Of a stretch of DNA of 64,000 nt, positions 34,001 through 45,336 are shown piece after piece (positions within the stretch are counted from its first letter, which is position 1; every line of letters starts with the position of its first letter). The stretch is from Beaufortia kweichowensis (lineage: Eukaryota; Chordata; Actinopteri; Cypriniformes; Gastromyzontidae), in the NCBI GenBank assembly GCA_019155185.1, contig CM032813.1:6183001-6247000 (forward strand). Direction: 5' to 3'. The notes below the pieces were generated by a model. That model worked only from the letters and a program-made list of their open reading frames with translations, did not search any database and was not told the DNA's origin. A program made the translations under genes and the position numbers.

Positions 34001-36169
34001 TTTGAGGACACACGAGCTAAGATGGGAGTGAGAGAGTGGTATCTATTTTTACATTAGATTAAATTTAGAATTTTGTAACCTTTTTATTTTTAGTTTGCTC
34101 TGTTCCCATTGAATGTGAATGAGTCACTTTCTTGAATCAAAAAGACATTTTGTCAGTCTGTAACAGATTGTTCTCTGTGTCAAAAAGACAACCCAAATGT
34201 TTCTAACTTCAGAAACAAAACACTCAGAATATTGCTTTTCATTTGTTTCTGAATGATTGTTACTTTCATTCACCTTAAGGTTTAGTCTTTTTATGGACCT
34301 TATTAGTGGTTTGAGGAAGGCCTTTTAAATAAATAGTTTTCTTGAGTTTGCGCAGATATTCATTTAAAAGTGAATTTCTATTACAATACATTTGTAGATT
34401 CAACAGTTAGGAAATCTTTTTGAGGGTGCAGGTCAAATGATTGCAATAAGATCATTTGAGACACAGGCACTTTTTTTAAATGAAGTTAAAAAAGGTTGTT
34501 TCCTGTGTATTCTTGGAACTTGCCACCATAAATCTATAATAGGTGAACTTTTAAAAAGTTTATTTGCTAAAGCCCACTTTTATTTTTTAAAGTCAGATAA
34601 ATGTTCTTCCGTAACAAGCTCTTCCTCTTCCTTTTTTTTTAATGTGTGTCTGTGGTTGTGCATTGAATCTGCATTTTGAATCTAGTTTCACACGCTGATC
34701 GAAACTGAATTTTACAAAAGCAAATCTAAATAAATATTGCATTATGATCAGCACTTCAACTTTAGTCAGCCAGTTTTTAGTTATTCCACCGTATTACTAT
34801 TGGCTTTTCTTATTACTGGAACACGTTTGGTGCATGTTTCTGATAGTTGTGATATAATCTGTGTCACTGTCATGTGGAAATTCTTGGCTAAAAACTTTAT
34901 GTATCATTTTGTCTTGTGCTTGAAAACTACTAAAGATTCAGTCTGTGTGACAAAGGTTCACTTGCTCTCCTCAGGCTTATTGACTGCTTGGATGAGAAAT
35001 CCTGTTTTCTCTCCGGGGGTAAAGATGACGTGTATCTGTATTTTGAAACTCTTCTGAGAAAAACAAAAGTTGGTGAAGGGGATACCAGTATACTCTTTCT
35101 GGAAAATTGCTTTACCATATAAGTTTTATTGTTTTTGCAAAAGTGACCCATTCTACAATACATAGATTATGAAGAACATGGTTATGTGGATTCGGTATAA
35201 AGAAGACTTGAGCGACACCCTTATTTTTAATTAATTGATTGATTATATGACAAATCTTTTTAAGACCACCTACATTTTCTCTTATTAATAATTTGAATGC
35301 TGCTGTCAGTCTACTTCCCTTATCATGAGTCTGAACACGTGTATCTCGCACCGCCGCTAACATTCACTATAGCCTCTCAACCACTCTTTCTCTCCACCTC
35401 CTAAGTCTCCAAGGACTCTTCATTCTCTCACATTGTGTTTGTTGAAATATTAAAATGTCTATATCCTTCTGTAGTCTCTAATAATTAGGAAAGCTGAATT
35501 GAAGAGGAAACCATGAATTAGAAGGCACATAATGAAGTATAAAAGTATGAAACGAAAATAAACAATGAAGTTAAAGCGCAGTGTCATTAATGCACGTCAA
35601 ATGAAGCAAAGCCTTTTAGGCTGAAAGGAAAGAAAAATATGAGTTTTCCAAACGTTTACCTCATTATTTTTGGGTTTGTCCCCAAAAGATCCCCTCCGAA
35701 ATTCGTCAGAAAGCTGTGTATTGTGATAGAAGGATAAAATACTACGGCTCGGACCGACCTTTCCCTCCTTTAGACTAAGAAGCAAATTGCAAGTTGTTTT
35801 AAAGATCTCCTGACAGGCATGTGGAAGTGCAGGGCACAGCATTCAGTGGACCGGAGATGACAAGAAAGATTTGATGGAAGTGAGAGAGGTGGAGGAGAAG
35901 AGAGATGGCATTAACATCATAACCGGTCTGTCAGGGAAAGCCAGAGAGTATGAGAGGGCCAAGACTGTTAAATGTTCCTCCACAGACCGGTGACAACTTA
36001 GAATGTCAAACGTACCAGTGCTTCCTGCAAAAACGTTGCTAAAATACGTTGCTAATAATTTAGTAAATAATGGATACCAGTTTCTTTCGCAGTATGAGTG
36101 ACAGATAGCTGCTTTCGTGTGTACGTGTGCAGTGTTTGCGGTTATTCAGTCACATGTGAGAATATTCAT
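31070..36169. other. Non-coding sequence with a possible regulatory patch at 32.1-32.8 kb
   Basis: No supported gene was found. The stretch 32140-32790 is GC-richer with many CpGs compared with its surroundings, and could be a conserved non-coding element. An (AC)n run lies at about 33628-33644. Open frames at 31617-31991 (124 codons, minus) and 33552-33890 lack any domain, start context or splice support. A poly(T) run occurs near 33978. Confidence 0.4.
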
Positions 36170-36341
36170 GGGTTCTTCAAATAGTTCCTCTCAGCGATGC
36201 CATAGAAGAACACCGTTTATTTTACCTTTTTATAGTCTAAAGTACCTTTTTCCACTAAAAAGGAACTTTTGTTAAGATGTTGAAGGTTCTTTATGGAACC
36301 CATTTAGGCAAAAACGATTTTATTTATTTTTAAGAGTGTAG
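36170..36341. mobile_element. MITE of the 'GGTTCTT…TTTTTAAGAGTGTAG' type
   Basis: The segment contains GGGTTCTTCAAATAGTTCC, GCGATGCCATAGAAGAAC, AAGGTTCTTTATGGAACCC and the terminal TATTTTTAAGAGTGTAG. In this order they match a short, abundant cyprinid DNA element whose end is ACACTCTTAAAAATA on the other strand. It is about 170 bp, has no coding capacity, and is somewhat diverged. Confidence 0.65.
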
Positions 36342-37827
36342 ATAAATTGTCTGTTTTGGCAGACTTATAAAGTAAAAACTGTTCATTTATCTAAAGTGAT
36401 TGATCAGAAACAAAAACTGGGTTTGTGTCACAATGTTTTATATTGTTGTATAAATACAGGTTAATATAATGTCTTTCTTCTAGAATGTCTTAAATACACA
36501 ACAGTATTGACAAGAAAAGGGAAAACCACTCACTGCTATATTCATTTCTTTGTTTTTATTGACTTTAAATCAAATAGTTTCTTGGGCTAAACATGAAGCA
36601 ATTGCTTGAGAACTTACTGTAACCTACATGCCATTGTATAATTATATTAAAAATATATTTAATTATATTTATATATTATATTTATATATTTATTTATTTA
36701 AATAATTCGATTAAATAATTAGATTAAATAGCATATTCAGAGTATTAGTTGGCACTGAACCTTGCTGGGTTTCTAAATGGATAAAATATCACTGGTTTTT
36801 CTATTGCCTATTTACATTTTGGTATCATAAAAAACATATAGTGACAAACCACAAACCCTTTTCATCTGGTTTACTGTTCCTCCTCTTCACCAGTAAAGAG
36901 GAAAAAACATGTGTCAGAGGAAGTGTGTTTGTGTGTGCTCTCATATGTGAGTATGCAGCTTTTGTTACAGTATATACAACACAAGAGTGTTGCATATGTC
37001 TTCTGTCAGCTCAGCTGCTTGACTACTATCACCAGCCAGAGCTGAAGGGACAGACAGCATCCCACTATATCAAACAACACACACACAGATCGTCAAATCT
37101 CTGTTTCCAAGGAGACACGGGTCTTGCCGAGAGGCGAGATTCAGTAGTAAATAGCGGAGACGCAGTCTTATAGGGGTGAAGTGCTATGAAAGCGAGACTC
37201 AGCCTTCAATTAAAGCAGAGCGTCAGGTGTACAGCTAAACCCAGTTCAGTTTCATTTTAATTGTCTTAGTTGGAGTAGAGTACACTACGTGTGGCATAAT
37301 AACAAGGCATCTCTTTCCATGGGGACGGGGTGGAATAGAGAGCGCTTGGAGCTTTTAAACTTTCTGTCTTGATTGTAAAATGCCTTATTGAGAGCTGTGA
37401 TGTCACAGTTTGACACAAATTAAAATCCGGTTTGCAGCATTTGCCCATGCCATTCCTCCCTTCGTAATGTTTTATTGTTACTGTGCCAGTATGTGTTCGA
37501 ATTAGTCAGTGTCTAATTATGTTGTGGTGGCTTGCTCTGACATCTGGGACTTTTTGAAGTCAATGTGTTTACAAGGCAGCGCGGGCTGCGTCTCATTCCA
37601 TTCCTTAGTTCCCTATGGCGTGAATCAGCATATCGTGACATGAGCGACAATTCAGGCACTGGGAAAGAGCCTTGATCTGCTAAACACTGAAACATGTTGA
37701 GGATTTAATTATATGGGATACAGTTATGAGGCTGGGAATGAAACTGAGCTGATATGTATGAAAAATGTTGTTGTATAACACCATGATTGATATGCTCAGT
37801 ACAGTATCAGTTTGTACTGTAAGATCT
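36342..37827. other. Non-coding sequence; AT-rich tract at 36.64-36.73 kb
   Basis: A TATTTATATA-type low-complexity tract lies at about 36640-36730. The rest, including the GC-richer 36900-37200 and 37540-37680, has no exon I can support. Confidence 0.5.
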
Positions 37828-37860
37828 TAAAGGGATAGTTCACCCCAAAATAAAAATGTC
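37828..37860 (+). mobile_element. Fragment of the 'AGGGATAGTTCACCC' MITE family
   Basis: TTAAAGGGATAGTTCACCCC and the following AAAATAAAAATG match the terminus of the same element family seen in full at 39258-39510 and 54605-54880. The sequence diverges immediately afterwards, so only one end remains. Confidence 0.6.
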
Positions 37861-39257
37861 TCTTTTACAGCCACTGCAGTAGTTCACAATGATATTTATG
37901 CCCGTACGTTGATTAATGTGTTTATTTGAGTGTAGTCAGTTTTAAGCATAAAGTTTTACATACGCCTAATATCTTCTTTCAGTCTATAACAGCCCACTGG
38001 TGCAAGCACACTAGGATTGTGGTTATTTTCAGCGGATTCTTGTATCTGAAATTATTGCCTGAGCCTAGGGGTTTGATTTGAGCGATTGTGGCCATCACAG
38101 AGAATCATAACACTCCCAGAGAGAGAGAGAGAGAAAGAAAGAGCGCAATATACAGTAAAGCGCACACAAATCTGCATTTGTGTGTGTGGAGGCACAGAGC
38201 AAATTAAAATGATTCCTCATTTGCTCCTGTCGATCTTTCTGGTGACCTTTAGGACTGATCAATTGGTATTTGATGCTCAAAGCCTGGCAATCACTTACAT
38301 TATAATAATCGACGTTCTGAAACATTGACGGGTAGGTGAGGCGTAATTGCTATTAAATGAATTGTAACTCGCTCGTTTCACATATTAAAATAAAAAAGTC
38401 AAGTTGGAATCTTGAAGAACAGATCAAAAGTTGTTCTTTCTGCATATCAGTAGCATAAGTGAGTCTTTGCACAGGCGTAGATCCAGCTCGTCTTCAAAGA
38501 TAAGAGTCATCCGCCTCCCCTTCTCTACATGAGAATAATGCTGACCTTCCTGATCGAACCTCTCAGTCGGTGCTCATGTTACTGCTGTCAGAGACAGACG
38601 TTTGTGATCTGCTGAAGGTCATTGTTGTAGTGACCTGTACAATTTGATGCCCTGCTTTCATTTCACTTTGACGGTTCTCTTGTCGGCATTTGTCAGCCAG
38701 TCTGCAAGTCACATAGTGATTAACTGTAATGATAATGGAAGCAATTGTGCCCTTTGGAGTAGCGTTATTGTAATCATCATTGCATCGTTGTCTAGCTGTG
38801 ATTGAAGCGCCAATGTGCTACGCCCCGACAGGCTTTCTTTCACGAGCAGAATTGGCTCCAACTTTACCCGCTGTGCGTCTTTTGTAGACAACATCTGACG
38901 TCTTCAGAGAATGCTATGTCAGTTCCAGACTACACCGAGAGCAAATTAAATTTAGCGAAACATTTCAGTTTGTGTTGCCTGCTCATTTCATGCCTGTCAC
39001 CCCAGCTGCACTCTGTTCAGGACACATCGGGTTGTGTGTATACATGAGCCAGTGTGTGGGGTTTTTCTGGTGTCATAATTTCCAGTGAAATGTTGTTGGA
39101 ACTGATGATCTGAGAATATTTATGGTTGGCTCATCAATTCTCAGAAATCTTTATTCAGAGGAGCATATGGTGTTAAAGATGTGTGAAAATACTGCCCCCT
39201 ACTGCTCACACATTACACAGTTAGACTCTCATCAACCAGGCAGTGAAGATTCATTGA
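37861..39257. other. Non-coding sequence, nothing specific seen
   Basis: A short GA run lies at about 38118-38133. No repeat family or splice-bounded open frame was recognised. The segment 38460-38900 is moderately GC-rich. Confidence 0.5.
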
Positions 39258-39510
39258 TTAAAGAGATAGTTCACCCAAAAATAACAATTCTGTAATAATT
39301 TTTTCATACTTATGTCATTTAAAACCTTTAATTTCTTCTGTGGAATATAAAATAATTGGGTCCATACAATTATGGAGTCAATGTTGTTTGGCAACCATCG
39401 TTTTTTTTTAATATCTTACTTAAAAAAAGAAAAAAGAAAGCCATACAGGTTCAGGATGACATGATACATGATCAAAGTATTTTCATTTTTGGGTTTACTA
39501 TGTCTTTAAG
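39258..39510. mobile_element. Full-length MITE, 'AGGGATAGTTCACCC' family
   Basis: The left terminus TTAAAGAGATAGTTCACCCA (then AAAATAAC) is an inverted copy of the right terminus, TTTTCATTTTTGGGTTTACT followed by ATGTCTTTAA. The arms extend about 30 bp and the element is about 253 bp. An internal landmark is ACTTAAAAAAAGAAAAAAGA before AAGCCATACAGGTTCAGGA. This is one of the most frequent short elements in cyprinid introns. It has no coding capacity, and a target-site duplication could not be fixed with confidence. Confidence 0.8.
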
Positions 39511-40571
39511 ATTTTATTTATGTAGATCTCTTGCAAAAATTTTAGGAATATTGAGCAGTTTAGATTTCAGCATTTTATATGTGACACTTTCAGTCAACAC
39601 TTAAAACATACATTTTCACAGAATGTATTTATTGATAGAGTAAGAATGAGAATGTATCAGACATGGGAAAATATCACGAGTTATCTATTGAAAAGAATAT
39701 ACATGCGTTATGTAAGGTTGACATTTGCATGGAGTTGCCCATACATCAAACTTTTGCGGCTTGTTGAGGAATGTTGTGCTATTACTTTGATTTCTAAGCA
39801 GCCAAGATCTATATACTTATGGAAGGAGCCATATCTAGAAACCAAAGTCGTGGAGACTTTTACACGCGACAGCATTATTATGAAACATTTGAATCTGCTA
39901 AAAGACTCACCATATGATGTTTGGGAAAAAACATTTTCCAATGTTGTTATATCAGGCCTGTGAGTAAATAATTTTGCAGTATGGCATGGTGTTGTGTATT
40001 TCAATTTTAATAAGGATACAAACTTGTTTTTGGTTCTTGTTTGGACAGTAATGTTGAGCATGCGTGACTTGCTTCCAGAGGAGGGAGACAGTGTATTAAA
40101 ATAAGTCTGGAAGCCCAGAGCTGTGACAGTGCATTATTATTCATCAACACAGTGATTCTTAAACAGATACGTGACACGGACGGCGAGGGTCTACCTGAAC
40201 CTCAGCGTCCGTACTTCTTAAATGAGCCCCGGATCACGCAAGTTACATTTCATTTCTGTCTCCCCCATGTCTCGATTGTCTGTCCCCTGCAGGGCCCTCA
40301 GTTCTCTTTTGCTCTCTTTATCTTTCTCTCTTTCTCTCGCTCTGCACATCTGGGATTTAATGCGTGTCCATTATTCATACACACAGTCTGACTGATCCTG
40401 TGAGCGGAGAGCAGAGCTGAAGACTGAGCGTGACTTCTAAGTAAGCCGGGGCGATGTAAGGCATGCAGATAGATCTCCCATACGTTCTTCTTTCTTGTAC
40501 CCTTTCTGTATGTAATGATGAGATGTCAGGTGCCTTATTGCTTATATGTGTATGTATGTGTTCATATATAT
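39511..40571. other. Non-coding sequence
   Basis: Overlapping 105-codon (+) and 117-codon (-) open frames at about 39646-40061 look like chance: neither has recognisable domains or splice sites. The segment 40090-40460 is GC-richer and pyrimidine-rich without a definable exon. Confidence 0.45.
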
Positions 40572-40805
40572 GTTCAACACAATCTCACAGGAATTTATAC
40601 ATATTTTACAAGGTGGCTACTTTGTACAAATTTGTACGATCTCATTTGTATGTTTTAGTACAATTTGCCTTTTCCCCAGTGACGTTAGGGGCAGACCTTT
40701 ATCATTGATTTTTTTCTATTAATTATGTGTGTTTGTACGTTTCACACGGTACAAATTCATATGAATAAGCTAGCTACCTTGTAAAATACATACAAATTTA
40801 CTTAA
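40572..40805. mobile_element. MITE-like inverted-repeat element, copy A
   Basis: The left end TTCAACACAATCTCACAGGA, then ATTTATACATATTTTACAAG and GTGGCTAC, is mirrored by GCTAGCTACCTTGTAAAATA and CATACAAATTTA on the right. The interior contains TTTGTACGATCTCATTTGTA and the CCCCAGTGACGTTAGGGGCA block. I associate these with a common cyprinid 'CAATCTCAC…ACGAGGTGGCTAATTCGTA' DNA element. It is non-coding. Confidence 0.7.
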
Positions 40806-41081
40806 ACATACAGATTAAGTTCATATTTTTTCTTTTTTTTTAACTGATTTAAGGCCCATTCACACCAAGAATGATAATGGTATGTTTATTTTATTCTTGT
40901 GTGCTGGATTTTTGCATTTTAAATTTGTGAGCCGTTTAAATTTTAATGGATTTTGATGTAATTATTTTATCTGTTTTCATCTGAAAATAATTTCTCTGAA
41001 AACTCATTGCAATTTGGACAAATTTAAAATGTTTAAAACCTTTTTACTGCAAGTATTTTTATTAGTATGAGTTTCATTTCC
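40806..41081. other. Spacer between two related MITEs
   Basis: This is AT-rich sequence with CCCATTCACACCAAGAATGATAA at about 40856, itself reminiscent of a fish repeat end. No coding signal was seen. Confidence 0.4.
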
Positions 41082-41286
41082 AGCCTGATCTCCCGGCATT
41101 TTTTGTTTTTTATAAAGTGGCTAATTCGTATAAATTCGTACGATGTGACTGTACAATCATACAAAAACATATTTTTTAGAAATAAAAGCAAAAATAAAGA
41201 CCTACCCATAACACAGGGAGAAGGCAAATCTAAACTAAAAGCCACCTTGTAAAATACGTCCAAATTCCTGTGAGATTGTGTTGAAA
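41082..41286. mobile_element. MITE-like inverted-repeat element, copy B
   Basis: The left side CCTGATCTCCCGGCATTTTT with AAAGTGGCTAATTCGTATAA pairs with the right end AAGCCACCTTGTAAAATACG and TCCAAATTCCTGTGAGATTG followed by TGTTGAA. The right terminus is an almost exact inverted copy of the left terminus of copy A, about 48 bp. The two elements together therefore look like one 715-bp composite with outer inverted repeats. It is non-coding. Confidence 0.7.
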
Positions 41287-42700
41287 GTTGCCTCATTTCT
41301 GCCGTCTGAACACTTCTGTCTCAATTCCGCTTCATGAACATTTCTGCCTGAAGTCTGCCACATGGACACATGGACTCTGCTGTAAATCTCTCAAATGCAT
41401 CAAGCTTTTGCCTCCTGGTCTTTTCCCCCTCAGCAAATCAATAAAACATTTTTCCGTAATAGATGTTCAGTTGTAAGTAATCTTTTCTCCCTCGGTGCAG
41501 TATTGTTAGTGAGCAGCTGAGGTCTAGCAGAGATTAGGCTGCTTGAGCTCCTCAGGCAAAACCCTCAGAGAGAAGAAGCACAACTTGAGACTGCACGTCG
41601 AATAAAGAGAATCTCGGCACGACCCTCTTAGCCAAAGCTAATTTCTGATCACAAGTAGTTGAGCGAATAAGTCTGGGGGCAGTCCTTTTTGAAACCGACA
41701 CGTTATTGTGCACACACATACACCCAGACTCCACAATCTCCAGGGGAATGCATGAGTGCTTTTTCCAGGGATGGAAGTGGATCAGAGGCAGAGCTCTTGT
41801 GTGATGTTTTTCTACCTCTTAACCTCACCTCAGGATTGGTGTGTGTGCGGGGCGGCTACACTGGATAGTAACACCTAAAATAATCCACGCGGCCAATAGT
41901 GAAATAAACATGAAAGTTGATGTCCTTCCATCCGTCACCTGCATACATGCATCCATTCCCTGCCTTAATGTCTGCCACCCAGTCCCACTAATGAGGATGT
42001 GTGCGGTGGGATGCGCAGGCTCATTACAGCACTGAAAAAGATCTGATCCCACAATGCAATGCTCCTGCGGGAGCTTAAATCAGCATAACAAAGGCCTCGA
42101 CCTTGTTATTTTAGTGGTGGAGGTGTTTCCAAAGCTCCTCACCGGGTTTGGTGCTATGTCAGCTTGTGATGGTATTAGGGTGTGTAGGAGCAGGTTAAGT
42201 CTAATGAGACGTGTTCTATCTGACAGGTATTGTTATGGTAACTGGCTAGATGCATATTTCATGGCTTTGTTGTTATTGGGTGACAGGTACATGCGGGAAG
42301 GTCCCGGTGAGACGTCCACACAAAACATAAAACTGTTGACAGTGGGTAATCTCAGCGTGCTTATGGCAAGTGATTTTTATATTAGAAACTTGGGATAATA
42401 TGCGTCTCAAAATCCATTCATTTACATTGTGTAGCAGTGTTTGATTTTATGCAATGAAGTATTAATTGCCTTTCATTTATATTTTTAAAAACCTTCAGTC
42501 TCTTGGTCAACTTCATCACTGGTCAGAAGTCTTATCAGCTCTACTATTGTATTATTTGTTAACAAATATCAAACATCATAACATCTTATGTGGATTTGAC
42601 GAATCATCTCTTTTAAATCTTAAGTCCCCCCAGTCATAATTAAGTCTTCTACTTGCCTGAATCATTTGCTGTTTCTTAATAGATCATGCGTGCATCATGA
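41287..42700. other. Non-coding sequence, partly GC-rich
   Basis: No supported exon was found. The stretch 41820-42340 is GC-richer with several CpGs and may contain conserved regulatory sequence. Overlapping frames on both strands (75 codons minus, 64 codons plus) suggest compositional open frames and not genes. Confidence 0.4.
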
Positions 42701-42718
42701 GGGATGCTCCACGCTCGT

Positions 42719-42729
42719 GCTGATTGGTC
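42719..42729 (-). promoter_or_regulatory. Inverted CCAAT box (NF-Y type)
   Basis: GCTGATTGGTCC matches the NF-Y consensus CTGATTGGYY. It lies 19 bp before an X-box and about 430 bp before a candidate first-exon ATG. Confidence 0.5.
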
Positions 42730-42748
42730 CAGCTCACAAACAGAATCC

Positions 42749-42762
42749 GTTACCATAGCAAC
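42749..42762. promoter_or_regulatory. RFX X-box (GTTACCATAGCAAC)
   Basis: The 14-mer fits the palindromic RFX-family X-box (GTNRCC-N2-RGYAAC) at every constrained base. RFX factors drive ciliary, neuronal and some immune promoters and often act together with NF-Y, whose site lies just upstream. Occupancy is inference. Confidence 0.5.
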
Positions 42763-42989
42763 CACCATGCCAACTGTGTCTCTGGCTCCCTGGACTATAC
42801 TCCAGTCGAGATTTGGGGTGATCAGGCACTTAAACAAAAACAAATCAAGGCTAGGAGAAGTGCAGCGCTGCCTGAAGCATCATTTATTGCACATGGTAAA
42901 TCTAAAAAAATCACCCCTTTTCTTTTCAAAACTCTTAATCTCAAGCGAGACCTAAGTGCTCTTGGGTGCAACTCATAGGACGTGTGCAA

Positions 42990-43181
42990 GAGAGAGATTT
43001 GCACATTACATCACACACTCCGCGCTGCGTGCCGCCCCGCCGAGGATCAGCTTGAATGAGTCGAGCACGCCCGCGAGTGTTTGAGAGAAGAGAGGTGTGT
43101 GTGTAAGACAGACGCTTAGTTTTGCACGCTCAAGAGATTCACGTAACACAGCTTCTTCATGGCTTGCCATCGCTACCACTT
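42990..43181 (+). CDS. Candidate first exon with CpG cluster and short N-terminal coding part
   Basis: A CpG-dense stretch (about 43020-43080, with TCCGCGCTGCGTGCCGCCCC) leads into a segment that could be 5' untranslated sequence. ATG follows at 43159. The frame encodes MACHRYH plus two bases of a split codon, then a GTGAGTAG donor at 43182, so the exon would end in phase 2. G at +4 supports the start; the -3 base is T, which is weak. The exon 5' end is not visible and 42990 is a guess. Short N-terminal exons like this are typical of alternative promoters of large vertebrate genes. I do not recognise the peptide and give no gene name. Confidence 0.3.
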
Positions 43182-44271
43182 GTGAGTAGATGTTTGTATC
43201 TTGTGTGTGTGCTCATTTGAGATGAGGAAAATCTTAAGCTTTGCTGTTGTTTTGATAGAAACAACAGATGCGATAAACCTTAGGTATTGTATTCTACAGC
43301 TTTAATTGAATAGGATCGTGTTTGACAGTGTAAAGAAATACACATCTTGTTATTCTACGCATGTCTTTGGCATGAGACCCCATCTGACTGTCATACGTGA
43401 CAGCCTGTCTGCTACAGGAGCTTGATGCTTTATTTATTTTTTATCTAGCTGTCATAACACAGATGTTCGTTCGAGAAGCAGAATATTTTGTAATTCTTAC
43501 AATGATAGACTGTAGAAAGGAAATTCATTCATCGTGCCTGTAAGTTTGCCGCAGGCTGTATTTCCTTAAGCCCAGGGCACGGGGATCAGGTCGGCTCTGT
43601 GCGGCGAGATATCTTACGCACGCAGACTGAAAACAAAGTGGACAGTGTTTACGTAGCTCTGATGATGTCACACGAGACTATTTTTAGAAACGGTATAAGA
43701 CAGCACTTTCAGACTGTATTGGGAGCATTGCTGTTTGTCACAGTGAATGAATGTTCAGTCTCTCGGATTCAACATCCAATTAGTTTTCTTTTAGTACATG
43801 TAGTTATCATTTACATGTGTTTTGTACATTGGTTTCAATTAATTCAAAACTAAGCCTTTTACACTGCAAAATAAACCTTTAGTGCAATAACATTTTTAAT
43901 ATACTTCTGGCCTTAAAACTAACAACTAGCCCTGTTTTTCCCATAACATCAAATTTAGAGAAATAGTTCAAAAGTTTACAGTTAACAGTATAATTTTTAT
44001 TTATTTTGTGCATTATATAGCACAGAAAGGAAAGTAAAGTGGTTTTAAGGAAAAGGGTGGTCCACACTGTTTGTTTTAATCTGGGGGGTTGCATAAGGTG
44101 ATGATCCGTGTTTCCATCTGCTCTGAGCTCTGTCCTCCTGCACATCTTCCTCTGCCGCCCGCTGATCCTCGTCCCAGGGGGAGGGAGGAAAGGGAACAGC
44201 CTTTCAAGTCATGTGACACTCCCTCAAGGTCACCCTGGTCACACGTTACTTCCAGAGCAAGCCATGGCTAA

Positions 44272-44274
<3 letters not shown>
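43182..44274. other. Non-coding sequence downstream of the candidate first exon
   Basis: This would be intron if the preceding exon is real. TACACTGCAAAATAAACC at about 43860 resembles the end of a cyprinid MITE, but no partner end was found. A GC-rich patch lies at 44110-44260. Confidence 0.4.

Positions 44275-44355
<81 letters not shown>
44275..44355. repeat. Perfect (CT)40 microsatellite
   Basis: This is 81 bases of uninterrupted CT, followed directly by a degenerate 12-bp repeat (CAGTTGTCTCTC, two copies, about 44356-44380) that probably arose from the same slippage-prone sequence. Confidence 0.97.
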
Positions 44356-44357
<2 letters not shown>

Positions 44358-44807
44358 GTTGTCTCTCCAGTTGTCTCTCCAATGCCAGTTATAGTAACAA
44401 AATGCAATAAAGTAAACATTAAATATTTAATGAATAGTGATAGTGGCCATACATTTTACATGCCTTACAATATTTTAAGAAAGTTTTTGGCTGCGCTGGC
44501 TTCCATCCCCTTGCAAATGCACCTGTCACAAAAAACCTTTATTTACAAAATTAGCCAGTTTGAAAGCAATTTTTACCCCTATTTTCCCCTTGCTGGGTGT
44601 TAATTTTGTGCCCAGATTACATACATACACAGAGCACTCTCAGTAAATATGGTGATTAAAGCTGAAGCTTTGCTAACAGATGAATGAGCGTCCTAACCCA
44701 GTAGCACCTGCGTGTAATCTTTTTCAGTTTTGGAAAAAGTATTTTGCACTTATAAAATACTGTGGAAGCCATATTTGTGTGTGTCTGCCTGTCTTTTTCT
44801 TTGGCTA
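44356..44807. other. Non-coding sequence
   Basis: No exon or recognised repeat was seen apart from the short 12-bp repeat at the start. Confidence 0.5.
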
Positions 44808-45336
44808 GATTATAAGCAGAAGGCAGCAGCAAGACTTGTTTTCCAGGAACCCAAAAGAGCACATGTCACACCTGTCTTTATCTCTCTCCATTGGCTACTG
44901 GTTGCTGCCCGCATTAAATTTAAATCACTAATGCTGACATTTAAAACCATCACAAACTCTGCACCCTCATACTTTAACTCTTTTCTACACATCTACAACC
45001 CACCCACCCTGCGCCCTAACTTAACGACGTCAATCCATTCACAGAAGAGCACCACATCCCTCTCTGTCCTCCTTGTAGAATACAGCTAACGCAATCCGCT
45101 CTGCCACACCTCTTCCCACGAAACACTAAAAACACGACATCATAATACAAAAAAAAACCCTCTCTTCTTTTTTCTACAGGTACTTATCTAGCACTGCAAA
45201 ACATTGTAAACCTAGGAAAACACCTCTTAGTACTATTGTTGCCGCTTTTGATGTGTCGCTTCATTGTCTCCTAATTTTTGTAAGTCGCTTTGGATAAAAG
45301 CATCAACTAAATGCCTAAATGTAAATGTAAATGTAA
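44808..45336 (+). mobile_element. L2-type LINE, 5'-truncated 3' end with RT C-terminal coding remnant
   Basis: The + frame from about 44815 to 45010 encodes AAARLVFQEPKRAHVTPVF, then SLHWLLVAARIKFKSLMLTF and APSYFNSFL. These are the conserved C-terminal residues of fish L2-type reverse transcriptases (the pattern AARLV…H.TPVL..LHWLPV..RI.FK.L…APSYL). Everything upstream of this is missing, and the frame ends at a stop near 45089, as expected for a short dead copy. The 3' untranslated part runs to the diagnostic TAAGTCGCTTTGGATAAAAG at about 45271-45290 and a (TAAATG)n-type tail ending near 45336. Those tail sequences are the recognition end used for target-primed reverse transcription and are shared with cyprinid SINEs. 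Confidence 0.85.

Noticed and set aside
39646..40061. Overlapping 105-codon (+) and 117-codon (-) frames
   Set aside because: Open on both strands across the same DNA with no motif on either, which fits a local lack of stops and not a gene.
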